This document shows, piece by piece, positions 1 through 8,547 of a stretch of DNA of 64,000 bases. The notes under the pieces were generated by a model. The model saw only the letters and a program-made list of their open reading frames with translations. It was not told the origin of the DNA and did no database searches. Source of the DNA: Bacillota bacterium (GTDB lineage: Bacteria > Bacillota > Negativicutes > Sporomusales > CTSoil-080). Position numbers and translations under genes: made by a program. The stretch is from the NCBI GenBank assembly GCA_017889625.1, contig JAGGAD010000001.1:45079-109078 (forward strand), read 5' to 3'. The stretch's first letter is position 1. The number at the start of each line of letters is the position of its first letter.

Positions 1-44
1 AAATTTAATAGTGTTGCATTAGAAAAATTGAGGGGAGAAACGAA

Positions 45-1298
45 ATGACTAAACAAACGATGGTGTACCCAGCTTTTCGATGGGTTGTTTTCATTACTCT
101 TTGCATCGTTACGGCCTCCACTGCAGTAGCCTTAATTGCACCGGCACCGTTAATGGGGCCAATCGCAAAAACTTTGGGGGTAAGCCTGGGGGAAGCGACT
201 GCGGCAACGATGGGCACGTTTAATCTATTTGTTGGTATTTCGGCACTTCTTGGTGGTTGGTTTCTTGACCGGTTTGGGGCATTACGGGTCTGGATTATTT
301 GTCTTATTTTGATCATCATAAGTGAAGTTTCGATGTCGTCGTGGGGAAATAGCATTGGCGGGTTAAACCTGCTGCGGATTATCGCTGGTATTGGAACTGG
401 GCCGATTATGGCTTCTACTGCCAGGGTTGCGGCGCAATGGTTTCCTAAACACGAACGTGGAATTGTAACTGGTATCCAAGGTATGGCAATGGGCTTGGGA
501 ATTGCTATCGGTTTTATGTTAGCCCCGGCAGTCTTTCAGGCGAGCGGCGACTGGGCGGTAACGATGGCCTGGCTGAGCCTTATGCCGTTGGTGGCTGTAG
601 TTATGGCAGCAATTAGCCTTGTTGGGCCTAAACCGCCAACCTTTATTTCTGATGAAGTCAGTGCAGACGGGGGCAGCCAAAATGACTTTATCCAAGCTTT
701 GAAATTGCCGGCAACTTGGGCAGCGATAGCGTGTGTTACTTGGGCTGGCTGGATATTTCAAGGTATCAATGATCTTGTTCCTGCCTATCTTGCCATTGAT
801 GGTCCGGTAGGTCTAGGTAAAGGTCCAATGGTAGCGGGCCAATTTATGACGACATTTTCCGTGGCCTTTATGCTTGGTGCAGTATTGAGTGGCTTTATTG
901 TAGAAAAAATATTTAAGGGTCAGACCAAACCAGTCGTATTTTGCGGATTTATTGGGACAGCAGTGTTTAGTCTTAGTTTAAAGCTTCCTTTTGTTGTGGC
1001 AAATGAAACAATCTTGCTGATTTGCTTGGTATTGACAGGTTTGTTTTCAGCTTTATTGACTCCACCATCTATTGCGTTTATTGCACGCAACTATCCAGAG
1101 CATCTTACCGGTAAACTGGGGGGGATTGCGCAAGGTATTGGCATCTTTGGCGGAACGGCAGGGGTTTTTGCTGGTGCATATGCCTTGCATTCTACTGGTT
1201 TTTACTACGCATCAATCTATATTGTTGTAATTATTGCGATTATCGGCTGTATATTCTCGTTAGGTCAGAATCCTCCCCGTATTTTTAGTAAAAAATAG
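45..1298 (+). CDS. MFS transporter
   Basis: Major facilitator superfamily permease of 417 residues with about 12 hydrophobic segments, a normal length for the family. The loop motif GGWFLDRFGALRV (about residues 65-77) matches the MFS loop 2-3 signature GxLaDRxGrr. The start ATG follows a GGGGAG ribosome site 6-7 bases upstream. No substrate can be read from the sequence; the overall look is of the NarK/OFA/anion-symporter side of the superfamily, which is only an impression. The next gene on the same strand is a soluble chemotaxis receptor about 140 bases away, so there is no clear operon partner. Sure of the superfamily, not of the substrate. Confidence 0.85.
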   Translation: MTKQTMVYPAFRWVVFITLCIVTASTAVALIAPAPLMGPIAKTLGVSLGEATAATMGTFNLFVGISALLGGWFLDRFGALRVWIICLILIIISEVSMSSWGNSIGGLNLLRIIAGIGTGPIMASTARVAAQWFPKHERGIVTGIQGMAMGLGIAIGFMLAPAVFQASGDWAVTMAWLSLMPLVAVVMAAISLVGPKPPTFISDEVSADGGSQNDFIQALKLPATWAAIACVTWAGWIFQGINDLVPAYLAIDGPVGLGKGPMVAGQFMTTFSVAFMLGAVLSGFIVEKIFKGQTKPVVFCGFIGTAVFSLSLKLPFVVANETILLICLVLTGLFSALLTPPSIAFIARNYPEHLTGKLGGIAQGIGIFGGTAGVFAGAYALHSTGFYYASIYIVVIIAIIGCIFSLGQNPPRIFSKK

Positions 1299-1440
1299 TG
1301 ATTATTGTTTCAAGGATCAGTAAGTTTGTATCGGATGAGTGGTAAGCGTATTAATAGCTCGTATCAGCTTTATAAAAGGTGGTGCGGGCTATTATCGGCT
1401 TTATTGCGGTCAGGAGTCACAGAACAAGGGGGTAATGCTA

Positions 1441-2274
1441 ATGACAAAGTTAGAGGCGGTTGTTGCTTCCGCGGATATTATTCAAGCATCATCGCCGGTT
1501 GATTGCAGTGTTTTGGTAATTGATCGTGATGGATATGTGTTAGCTCATCGTATGGCTGACTTTCATGTAAAAAATCCGCAAATACCAGCATTTAAAGTAG
1601 GTGATCAGCTTCCGGCAGACGCGTTAACCTTTAACTGTATTAAAGAAAGAAGAAAATTAATTATTGTCGTGCCGAAAGAGGTTTTTGGTTTTAAGTGGAA
1701 AACAACAAATACGCCAATCTTTGGTGATAATGGTGAAATAGTAGGAGTTATTTCGCTTGCGGTAAGTTTGGAAGTTTATGATACTTTGCACACTACGGCG
1801 CAAATGATTGCGGCAACAACTGAAGAAATTGCGGCAACTACGGGAGAATTAGAAACTACAGCAGCTAAATTGGCTGAAGATTTAGGAAAAGCTCAAATTG
1901 GTAGTGGCGGCGTACTAGAAAAAATAAATAAGACAGATGATATACTAAAGTTTGTTAGTGATGTTGCAGCAAACTCTAACTTACTTGGCTTGAATGCGGC
2001 GATTGAGGCGGCGCGCGCTGGGGAGCATGGGCGAGGATTTGCGGTGGTCGCGGAGGAGATTCGCAAAATGGCGGTTAACAGTGCCAGCTCGGTAAATGAA
2101 ATAAAAAAAATCCTTCAAGATATTCATAAAGAAACTACAGTTGTTGCAAAAATAATTCAAAATACATCAGATCTTAGCCAGAATCAGGCCCGAGCTACTG
2201 AGGAAATTAGTGGGGCGATGCGTGGATTAGCAGATACGGCTGGGGATGTTGAGCGGATAGCTGAAGAAATATAG
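1441..2274 (+). CDS. Soluble methyl-accepting chemotaxis protein
   Basis: Cytoplasmic chemoreceptor of 277 residues. It has no transmembrane segment. An N-terminal sensor of about 110 residues (reads like a small PAS/dCache-like fold, with PIFGDNGEIVGVISLAVSL at its end) leads into a short signalling coiled coil. The receptor hairpin tip is clear: NLLGLNAAIEAARAGEHGRG followed by FAVVAEEIRKMA, which binds CheA/CheW in the family. The signalling domain is short compared with classical receptors of more than 500 residues, so this belongs to the short soluble MCPs common in Negativicutes and Clostridia. ATG at 1441 is chosen because GGGGG (1428-1432) lies 8 bases upstream; the ATG at 1435 is too close. 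Ligand unknown. Confidence 0.85.
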   Translation: MTKLEAVVASADIIQASSPVDCSVLVIDRDGYVLAHRMADFHVKNPQIPAFKVGDQLPADALTFNCIKERRKLIIVVPKEVFGFKWKTTNTPIFGDNGEIVGVISLAVSLEVYDTLHTTAQMIAATTEEIAATTGELETTAAKLAEDLGKAQIGSGGVLEKINKTDDILKFVSDVAANSNLLGLNAAIEAARAGEHGRGFAVVAEEIRKMAVNSASSVNEIKKILQDIHKETTVVAKIIQNTSDLSQNQARATEEISGAMRGLADTAGDVERIAEEI

Positions 2275-2432
2275 GCTATTCTAAATTTACTTAATAATAG
2301 TTGCATTATATGACGATTGATAGTGTTGTCAGATCAAAGACGAAATTATCTAAAAATAATAAAAATGTACTGCCAATAGATGAAAAACCGTGATAAAATA
2401 AAAATATCCTAAATAAGATAAGGAGTATAATC

Positions 2433-3353
2433 ATGGATCAAATAAAAGCACCAATATTTCATATAATTCACGGTTCGTTTGTTGATGGTTATGGTATACG
2501 AACTACAGTATTTTTAAAAGGCTGTCCACTAAAATGCGTTTGGTGTTGTAATCCTGAGGGCCAACAATTCCATCCTGAACTTAAAGTCACTTTTGGCAAG
2601 TGCAATGCTTGCGGAAATTGTGTGCCGGTATGTCCGACTAAGGCGATTACGCTGTCACAAGACGCTGGAAAGGTTAACCTAGATGTCGATCGGCAGTTGT
2701 GCACCAATTGTTTTAAGTGTATTGATGTGTGTTATACTGGGGCAATGGATAAATTTGGCGAGCTTTACACGGTTGATGAACTCTTTGATGTACTTAAAAA
2801 AGATGAACAGTTTTACCGTTCGTCAGGCGGTGGTGTCACTATTGGCGGTGGCGAAGCGACCTGCTATCCGGAATTTGTCTTGGCTCTTATCAAAAAATGT
2901 AAAGAAAATTATATTCATACGGCAGTAGATACCTGTGGCTATGTGACTTCGCCGCTGGGAATTAAAGTGCTAGAGGAAGCCGATCTCTTGCTGTATGATA
3001 TCAAAGGCATTGATCCGGTAGCGCACAAGGAGCACACTGGAGTATCAAATCAACCTATTCTGGAAAATATCAAACGACTTGATGCCATCGGTAAGCCGAT
3101 GTTTATCAGAGTACCGGTTATTCCTGGTTATACTGACTCGGAAGAAACTCTCGAGGCGATTGCATCGCTGTTGGGTTCCCTAAAGTCAGTGGAACGAGTG
3201 GATATTATGGCGGTACATGAGTTTGGTAAAGTTAAATACGAACAACTTGGTATGGAATATAAACTAAATGTTCAGGCGATCCCACCGGAACGTCAGGAAA
3301 AAATAAAGGCGATGTTTGAAGCACACGGCTTAAAGACTCAACTTGGAGGCTAG
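2433..3353 (+). CDS. Glycyl-radical enzyme activating protein (radical SAM)
   Basis: Radical SAM activase of 306 residues that would put the glycyl radical on a partner enzyme, as PflA and related activases do. The SAM-cluster motif is GCPLKCVWCCNPEG (CxxxCxxC, about residues 31-44). Between it and the barrel sit two inserted ferredoxin motifs, CNACGNCVPVCP and CTNCFKCIDVC, typical of activases for choline lyase, glycerol dehydratase and HPA decarboxylase rather than of PflA itself. The GGG(V)TIGGGEAT glycine-rich SAM-binding stretch is present. Start ATG follows AAGGAG. No glycyl-radical enzyme is next to it in this window, so the partner must lie elsewhere. A strong terminator follows. Confidence 0.88.
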   Translation: MDQIKAPIFHIIHGSFVDGYGIRTTVFLKGCPLKCVWCCNPEGQQFHPELKVTFGKCNACGNCVPVCPTKAITLSQDAGKVNLDVDRQLCTNCFKCIDVCYTGAMDKFGELYTVDELFDVLKKDEQFYRSSGGGVTIGGGEATCYPEFVLALIKKCKENYIHTAVDTCGYVTSPLGIKVLEEADLLLYDIKGIDPVAHKEHTGVSNQPILENIKRLDAIGKPMFIRVPVIPGYTDSEETLEAIASLLGSLKSVERVDIMAVHEFGKVKYEQLGMEYKLNVQAIPPERQEKIKAMFEAHGLKTQLGG

Positions 3354-3374
3354 AGGTTACGCTAGAAGAACAGT

Positions 3375-3420
3375 AAAAACCCCGCTCAATCCTTTTTTGA
3401 AGGCTTGAGCGGGGTTTTTG
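3375..3420. terminator. Bidirectional intrinsic terminator
   Basis: Arms AAAAACCCCGCTCAA and TTGAGCGGGGTTTTT pair perfectly around a 15-base loop. T-runs form on either strand, so it can serve both the activase gene on + and the convergent ribU gene on -. Confidence 0.9.
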
Positions 3421-3451
3421 TATGGGCCAACTTTATGATGTGCCGGCTCGG

Positions 3452-4039
3452 TTATTCTGCCCGTAAGAGCGGCAAAACTCTTTTATATATTAGTAAGGTA
3501 AATACGGAAATTACCAAGCCTTTAATGGCATTAAACGGTGCAATTGCTAGGGTGATAAATGTTTTTAAATCACTGATTCTAGGGTTAGCAGCTGAACCCA
3601 AGGATACGATTTGGTCTAGGGGAAAATGCAGGGCGTATTGGTATAGTGGCAGCAAAACAAAGTAGTTGAGCAACGAGGCCCAGAACATCATCGAAACAGT
3701 TCCCGCTAGTAGCGCTAGGATTGCGCCAAGGTAGTCAGCGCGTCTGGCATATACATATCCCAGTGGAATCAGAAAAGCTGTACCCACCAAAAAATTGGCA
3801 CATTCGCCAATGCCTAAGGTTTGGGTATTGGCAATATGAAGGATATTTTTTATTAGTTCAACCAATACTCCGGCTAACGGTCCCATGGAAAATGTCGCAA
3901 TAATTGCCGGTAACTCGCTGATATCCAGTTTCAAGAAAATTGGCATCATCGGTATAGGTAATTCTAAAAACATCAGCAGCGTCGCCATGGCGCCCAGTAA
4001 TCCGATTTTAACTAAATATTTAACATTATGGTTACGCAT
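3452..4039 (-). CDS. ribU: Riboflavin ECF transporter S component RibU
   Basis: Small integral membrane protein of 195 residues with about six hydrophobic segments, the size and topology of ECF-transporter substrate-binding (S) subunits. The family reads as RibU: the N-terminal segment MATLLMFLELPIPM and then LKLDISELPAIIATFSMGP (about residues 37-55) match the RibU pattern LkiDiSdlPali. The identity is strongly supported by the FMN riboswitch directly upstream in the leader. It would work with a shared EcfAA'T energy module encoded elsewhere. Ribosome site GGAGGAG lies just upstream of the ATG at 4039. It takes up riboflavin when cellular FMN is low. Confidence 0.9.
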   Translation of the reverse strand: MRNHNVKYLVKIGLLGAMATLLMFLELPIPMMPIFLKLDISELPAIIATFSMGPLAGVLVELIKNILHIANTQTLGIGECANFLVGTAFLIPLGYVYARRADYLGAILALLAGTVSMMFWASLLNYFVLLPLYQYALHFPLDQIVSLGSAANPRISDLKTFITLAIAPFNAIKGLVISVFTLLIYKRVLPLLRAE

Positions 4040-4065
4040 AGTAGACTCCTCCTGAAAAATAGATA

Positions 4066-4092
4066 ATAAAAAATCCCGGAATCTCCGGGATA
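4066..4092 (-). terminator. Riboswitch-controlled terminator of ribU leader
   Basis: On the minus strand the arms ATCCCGGA and TCCGGGAT close a 3-base loop and are followed by a run of T. The hairpin lies between the FMN aptamer and the ribU ribosome site, the expected place for the expression platform of a transcription-terminating riboswitch. Confidence 0.85.
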
Positions 4093-4107
4093 GAAAAAAA
4101 CTCTTTC

Positions 4108-4215
4108 TATCTTCTTTTATCCAGACTGTACTGTCGGCCTTGGAATTACACCAAGTCTGCCTTATGGCTGGTGGGCTATTACCACCGGTTGGGAATCTAA
4201 CCCTGCCCCGAAGAT
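4108..4215 (-). promoter_or_regulatory. FMN riboswitch (RFN element)
   Basis: Read on the minus strand, the element opens with TCTTCGGGGCAGGGT and continues with TTCCCAACCGGTGGTAATAG, AAGGCAGACTTGGTG, AATTCCAAGGCCGACAGT and AGTCTGGAT, closing with AAGAAGA. These are the conserved blocks of the RFN aptamer in the right order, and the outer stem TCTTC/GAAGA pairs. It precedes ribU and a terminator, so FMN binding is expected to stop transcription. Confidence 0.96.
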
Positions 4216-4434
4216 GCTAAACTACTATGTAATTTACTCTATCATAGCAAATTTTCACGAATTCTACAAGGTAATAATCATTCCTATTCATGATGCTGCC
4301 TGAAAATACGTACTGCATATAAGGAAAACAACCGGGAAAAACTCACTATATAGCAGTAGTCCTTGACGCTGTATTTGATAGGAACGTGGTGGCTTGTGAA
4401 ACCGGACTATAATAAATGGGGTGGCGCGTAGCTT

Positions 4435-5910
4435 ATGGAAAGCGATAATATCGATAAAAAGATCGATAAAGACATTGATGTAAATATTAATCATCTGAAA
4501 GATTTGCTGGGAGTAGGAGAAACCTTTGATATTATATTCAGGGAATATAATGTAGGACGGCGACGGGCAGCATCTTTCTCAATTAATGGTATGACCAATG
4601 ATTTGCTGCTTTCTCGTATTTTTGAAGATATGATGGTATTTAATCAGAATGAATTATCGGTTAATGTATTAAAAAACATATTTTATTCCCATGCCACGCA
4701 TTCCCAAGTAAAATTGCTAGACAATATGCAAGATGCATTACTTAGCCTATTATCAGGCGAATTAATTTACTTTATTGACAAAGAAGAGCAGGTGCTGGTA
4801 TTCGATGCCAGAAATTACCCGATACGCTCACCGGAAGAATCAAATATTGAGAAAGTAACTCGTGGCTCAAGGGATTCTTTTGTAGAAACGCTGCCATTTA
4901 ATACTACACTAATTCGGCGTAGGTTAAGAGACCCTAATCTAAGATTTGAAATTGTTAAGGTTGGCTCTAGGTCGCAAACTGACGTGGCTGTCGCTTATAT
5001 TAAGGACATTGCTAATCCGGATTTAATTGAAACCGTAAAAGTGCGGCTGAATAATATTACTATTGATGGTGTTCCCATGGCTGAAAAAGCCGTTGAAGAG
5101 TTCATTACCGGTGGCAATCGGTGGAATCCTTTGCCTAAGGTACGTTACACCGAGCGCCCGGACGTTGTAGCGGTACATTTATTAGAAGGTCATGTCTGCG
5201 TGATTGTTGATACTACCCCTAACGTTATGATTTTACCAACAACTTTTTGGCATCATGTCCAGCACGTTGAAGAATATCATCAGAATGCGTTAGTTGGTAC
5301 CTATTTACGAATAATTAGATTGTTTGGGGTAATGTTGGCCTTAATTTTACCGCCGTTGTGGCTGGGAATTGTTTTTCAGCATCAGTTATTGCCGGAGGCA
5401 CTTGGTTTCTTGGGACCGCGTGATCCAGGAATCATTCCGCTTGGCATACAATTTATTCTTGCCGAGGTGGGGGTTGAACTGGTTCGGATGGCGACGATCC
5501 ATGTTCCATCAGCCCAGTCGACTTCACTGGGGTTTATTGGTTCGTTTATGTTGGGCGAGTTTGCAACTAAGGTCGGTCTATTCGGCAATGAGGTAATTTT
5601 TTATACGGCCATTGCGGCCGTAGGAGCCTTTGCTACACCTAGTGTGGAGCTTTCTATGGCAATACGGCTTTTTCGGATAGCCCTGTTGGTGCTGGTGATG
5701 TTGTGGAAGGTGCCGGGGCTGATCATTGGCCTTGTGGTGATCTTTATATTAACGGCAACAACTAAATCATTTGATTATCCGTATTTGTGGCCGTTAATTC
5801 CGTTTAACTACCCGGCACTGAAAGATGTTATATTACGGTTGCCAATGCCGGAAAAGGTGCTCCGGCCATCACTGGTCAAACCGCTTGACCGGGATCGTCG
5901 GAAAAGTTAA
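4435..5910 (+). CDS. GerA-family spore protein (SpoVAF/GerAA-like)
   Basis: Membrane protein of 491 residues with the architecture of GerA-family A subunits: a hydrophilic N-terminal domain of about 280 residues, then several transmembrane segments between about residues 290 and 450, then a short basic tail. Family hallmarks are visible: PLPKVRYTERPD (about 235-246), EGHVCVIVDTTPNV, FHH-like WHHVQHVEEYHQ, and the membrane stretch beginning LRIIRLFGVMLALILPPLW. The N-terminal FREYNVGRRRAASFSINGM suggests the SpoVAF branch. No GerB- or GerC-like genes are adjacent, which also favours SpoVAF over a nutrient receptor. It acts in the inner spore membrane and marks the host as a spore former. The RBS is weak (GGGGTGG). 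Confidence 0.85.
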   Translation: MESDNIDKKIDKDIDVNINHLKDLLGVGETFDIIFREYNVGRRRAASFSINGMTNDLLLSRIFEDMMVFNQNELSVNVLKNIFYSHATHSQVKLLDNMQDALLSLLSGELIYFIDKEEQVLVFDARNYPIRSPEESNIEKVTRGSRDSFVETLPFNTTLIRRRLRDPNLRFEIVKVGSRSQTDVAVAYIKDIANPDLIETVKVRLNNITIDGVPMAEKAVEEFITGGNRWNPLPKVRYTERPDVVAVHLLEGHVCVIVDTTPNVMILPTTFWHHVQHVEEYHQNALVGTYLRIIRLFGVMLALILPPLWLGIVFQHQLLPEALGFLGPRDPGIIPLGIQFILAEVGVELVRMATIHVPSAQSTSLGFIGSFMLGEFATKVGLFGNEVIFYTAIAAVGAFATPSVELSMAIRLFRIALLVLVMLWKVPGLIIGLVVIFILTATTKSFDYPYLWPLIPFNYPALKDVILRLPMPEKVLRPSLVKPLDRDRRKS

Positions 5911-5925
5911 AGCTTTTAAATTAAT

Positions 5926-5974
5926 AAAGGCCGAAGCAGCCATATCAAGATTAGCTGTTTCGACCTTTGTTTTA
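5926..5974 (+). terminator. Intrinsic terminator after gerA-family gene
   Basis: Arms AAAGGCCGAAGCAGC and GCTGTTTCGACCTTT pair with few mismatches and are followed by TGTTTTA. It lies just after the stop codon of the spore-protein gene. Confidence 0.8.
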
Positions 5975-5976
5975 TA

Positions 5977-6015
5977 TAAAAAAGACTGCCTACAGAATTT
6001 TTAATGTAAGCAGTC
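5977..6015 (-). terminator. Intrinsic terminator of the amino-acid binding protein gene
   Basis: On the minus strand GACTGCTTACA pairs with TGTAGGCAGTC and is followed by seven bases of mostly T. It lies directly after the stop of the 6046-6819 gene. Confidence 0.85.
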
Positions 6016-6045
6016 AGGAGCAAACTAGAATAAAAATTTAATACC

Positions 6046-6819
6046 TTATTGTGGTTTTTTACCAAACCATTTTTCGTAAATTTTGTCGTATTCACCGTTC
6101 TTTTTCAATTCAGTCAAAGCAGTATTAATCTTCTCCGCTAATTCAGGATTGTTTTTATTAATAGCTAACCCGTAATCTTCAGCGTTAATTACTTCACCGA
6201 CTAATTTAAAGTCTTTATTGCCGCCTTGACTGAGATAATACTCATTAACCGGAAGATCGTTAATAACTGCGTCAGCGCCACCAGCTGAAAGCTCAAGGAA
6301 CGCTTCAGAAGGACTGTTAAATTCACGAACAGTAGCCGTAGGAATTTTTTTTGCGGTCTCAGCGCTGGTAGTACCGATTTGTACGGCCAGACGCTTGCCG
6401 GCAAGATCGTTAAAGCTGTTTATCGTAGTATCCGTTTTCTTGGTGATGACAGATAAACCAGACTTGTAATAGGGTTGGGAAAAAGTAACTTTTTCAGATC
6501 GTTCAGGAGTAATAGTCATGCCGGAAGCTGCAACATCAATTTGCTTCGATTCAAGGGCCGGGATAAGACCATCAAAGCCCATACTGACAAACTCGATTTC
6601 ACAGCCAAGCTGTTTGCCAATCGCTTTTACTAAATCCACATCAAACCCGACATAATCCTTAGTTTGGTCGTCTTGGAATTCAAAAGGCGGGAAGGTGGTT
6701 TCTGAGCCGACTTTAATAGTTTTAGCTGCCGACTGATTCGACTGTTGGCCACAGCCGCTCATGGCCAAAGTCACGACTAAAGAGATTAACATGATTAAAG
6801 TAATTAATTTTCTAGACAT
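6046..6819 (-). CDS. Amino-acid ABC transporter substrate-binding lipoprotein
   Basis: Periplasmic-type solute-binding protein of 257 residues of the GlnH/family 3 group. The N-terminus is a lipoprotein signal: MSRKLITLIMLISLVVTLAM then lipobox MSGC, with Cys about residue 23 becoming the lipidated N-terminus. The mature part starts with the family pattern IKVGSETTFPPFEF and YVGFDVDLVKAIGKQLG, with DVAASGMTITPERSEKVTFS in the middle. It would bind a polar amino acid. No permease or ATPase gene is adjacent, so it is an orphan binding protein or works with a distant transporter. The leader holds a perfect 11-bp inverted repeat that could be an operator. Confidence 0.9.
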   Translation of the reverse strand: MSRKLITLIMLISLVVTLAMSGCGQQSNQSAAKTIKVGSETTFPPFEFQDDQTKDYVGFDVDLVKAIGKQLGCEIEFVSMGFDGLIPALESKQIDVAASGMTITPERSEKVTFSQPYYKSGLSVITKKTDTTINSFNDLAGKRLAVQIGTTSAETAKKIPTATVREFNSPSEAFLELSAGGADAVINDLPVNEYYLSQGGNKDFKLVGEVINAEDYGLAINKNNPELAEKINTALTELKKNGEYDKIYEKWFGKKPQ

Positions 6820-6834
6820 AATCTAACCCCTCTC

Positions 6835-6870
6835 ACATACGTATATTTATATTTATAAGTATACGTATGT
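6835..6870. promoter_or_regulatory. 11-bp perfect inverted repeat upstream of binding-protein gene
   Basis: ACATACGTATA (6835-6845) and TATACGTATGT (6860-6870) are exact reverse complements separated by 14 bases. It lies 16-50 bases before the start codon at 6819, where a repressor site or leader hairpin would act. A second, weaker repeat AGGATAG/CTATCCT spans 6892-6919. The regulator is unknown. Confidence 0.45.
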
Positions 6871-7108
6871 GTGTATATATAAACAAAAGGTAGGATAGCT
6901 GGATAAATTAAACTATCCTGCCATTATCACCGAAAAATGGCCTATTATCTCCAATTGTCGCAATTATTAATATTTTTTTAAATATTTAGCGGGGAAAAAA
7001 TACTATGTATAACCCCAAAAACTTGGTACTTTGCGCCTATTCTATTTTGGGTAAATAATTGGTATAAGTAAAGTAGCGAAAAATACTGCGTTATGGAGGG
7101 GATAATGA

Positions 7109-8026
7109 TTGCGAATGATGATATTAATTATAGTTGTTTGTATCCTTTTTAATGCTACCGCTTATGCCAAGGAAAACCCGAAGATATTTAAGTATGGTAT
7201 GAAAGGATCAGAAATCAAAACGGTTCAAAGCAATCTAATTAAATCAAATTTTTTGAAGGGGTCAGCGGATGGGGTCTTTGATAAAAAAACCTTGGAGGCT
7301 GTAAAACAGTTTCAACGGGTAGTTAATTTGCCGGCAGATGGAGTTGTTGGTCCGGTAACCATGAAAGCGTTAAAAAATTATAAGCCGGCTAAAAGACCCA
7401 AGCCAGAGCTAGCTAAGCCGGGAGTAGAAGTTCTTAGGCAAGGTTCTAGAGGAAATGATGTAAACGAAATTCAAAATTGTCTGATAAAATTTGGTTTTTT
7501 GGCGGGGCGGGCGGATGGTATTTATGGACAAGCTACAGTGAGTGCGGTTAGAAATTTTCAGCAAGAAGCCAAGCTGGTGGCAGATGGAATGGTAGGGGCA
7601 ACAACTATTGAGGCTATTAAGCGTTATAAGCCGCCCAAAGGGGTAAAAAGAACCAATGTGCCTAATAAAAATAAACCGCAAATTAGCCACCTAGCATCAC
7701 CAAAGATAAGTTATCCCCAAGGGGCGGTCGAACATCAGGCAAATTGGCGGCCAATAACGTTGGAATCTACGGCGTATACTCGTTATGATGAAGGGTGTAC
7801 TGATTATACATATAATGGGACATATTTGCGTCGGGGGCTGGCCGCAGTAGATCCGAATATCATCCCGTTAGGGACTCGCTTGTATATTCCTGACTATGGG
7901 TATGCAATTGCCGACGATATTGGCGGCGCAATTCAAGGTCATCGTATTGATTTGGCGATGGATACTTTAGAGGAAGCCTTTGACTATGGTCGGCGTCATG
8001 TAACCGCATATATTATTGAAAGTTAA
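7109..8026 (+). CDS. Secreted protein: two peptidoglycan-binding domains plus 3D domain
   Basis: Exported cell-wall protein of 305 residues. A signal peptide (about residues 1-20, ending AYA) is followed by two PG_binding_1 repeats: FKYGMKGSEIKTVQSNL... and LRQGSRGNDVNEIQNCL..., each with the typical FQ core (VKQFQRVVNLPADGVVGP, VRNFQQEAKLVADGMVG). After a basic/proline linker, residues about 210-305 form a 3D domain (double-psi barrel) with ESTAYTRYDEGCT, the conserved Asp triad seen in AAVDPNIIPLG, IADDIGG and RIDLAMDT. In the family the domain is linked to MltA-like lytic transglycosylases and germination or resuscitation factors. TTG at 7109 has GGAGGGG 7 bases upstream; ATG 7115 is an alternative. 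Confidence 0.88.
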   Translation: MRMMILIIVVCILFNATAYAKENPKIFKYGMKGSEIKTVQSNLIKSNFLKGSADGVFDKKTLEAVKQFQRVVNLPADGVVGPVTMKALKNYKPAKRPKPELAKPGVEVLRQGSRGNDVNEIQNCLIKFGFLAGRADGIYGQATVSAVRNFQQEAKLVADGMVGATTIEAIKRYKPPKGVKRTNVPNKNKPQISHLASPKISYPQGAVEHQANWRPITLESTAYTRYDEGCTDYTYNGTYLRRGLAAVDPNIIPLGTRLYIPDYGYAIADDIGGAIQGHRIDLAMDTLEEAFDYGRRHVTAYIIES

Positions 8027-8030
8027 TGGG

Positions 8031-8073
8031 GCAAAGGGCCATTGCTACTAATATGGTAGCAATGGCCCTTTGC
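8031..8073. other. Long perfect hairpin without a T-run
   Basis: GCAAAGGGCCATTGCTAC and GTAGCAATGGCCCTTTGC pair perfectly over 18 bp with a 7-base loop. It sits between convergent genes as a terminator would, but no T-tract follows on either strand, so it may protect the 3' end or terminate with help. Confidence 0.6.
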
Positions 8074-8146
8074 GGTGCAGTGGCTAGAAAAAATGGAGCT
8101 TGTTTTATCAGGGAATAAAAGAAAATAATGGTGAACTAAATAGTTG

Positions 8147-8377
8147 TTAGGCGGAGACTGGTCCAATGGCTATGATAGAGCTAAGGTTAATAGCTACGAT
8201 TTCGCCAGCACTGTACGGCGAGGTTGCGCTGGTTAATTGGATTAGAATAAATGATGGGGCGGGGCCATCAGTACCTCTGGATTCTCTAATTATAGTGCCA
8301 TAATATATGGTTCCGGTAAGAACAACCACCGACACGCTTGCTCCTATAGGAAAAATAAGTTGGCGTGAATCTGTCAT
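8147..8377 (-). CDS. Small hypothetical protein, 76 aa
   Basis: Not recognised. The frame is supported by a good ribosome site (AAAGGAGC) 7-8 bases before the ATG on the minus strand. The protein is rich in Ile, Ser and Thr with short hydrophobic stretches (SVSVVVLTGTIYYGTII, FILIQLTSATSPYSAGEIVA) spaced like beta strands; there is no signal peptide or clear membrane helix and no Cys. It is divergent from the papain-like peptidase gene starting at 8548, so the two may share a regulatory region of about 170 bases. Confidence 0.6.
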   Translation of the reverse strand: MTDSRQLIFPIGASVSVVVLTGTIYYGTIIRESRGTDGPAPSFILIQLTSATSPYSAGEIVAINLSSIIAIGPVSA

Positions 8378-8547
8378 TTTTTTCGCTCCTTTTGCTAGAA
8401 TGGATAGTAAGGTTTCTACCCTATAGTATATTATGAATCGAGTAGGCTAGTGAGCACTGTAAAATAATTCCACAAACAAAAGGCGGTGCTAAAAATGATA
8501 AGGCGTCATAAAGTGAAACAAGGGCATAAATGGGAGGCGATTAAGAA

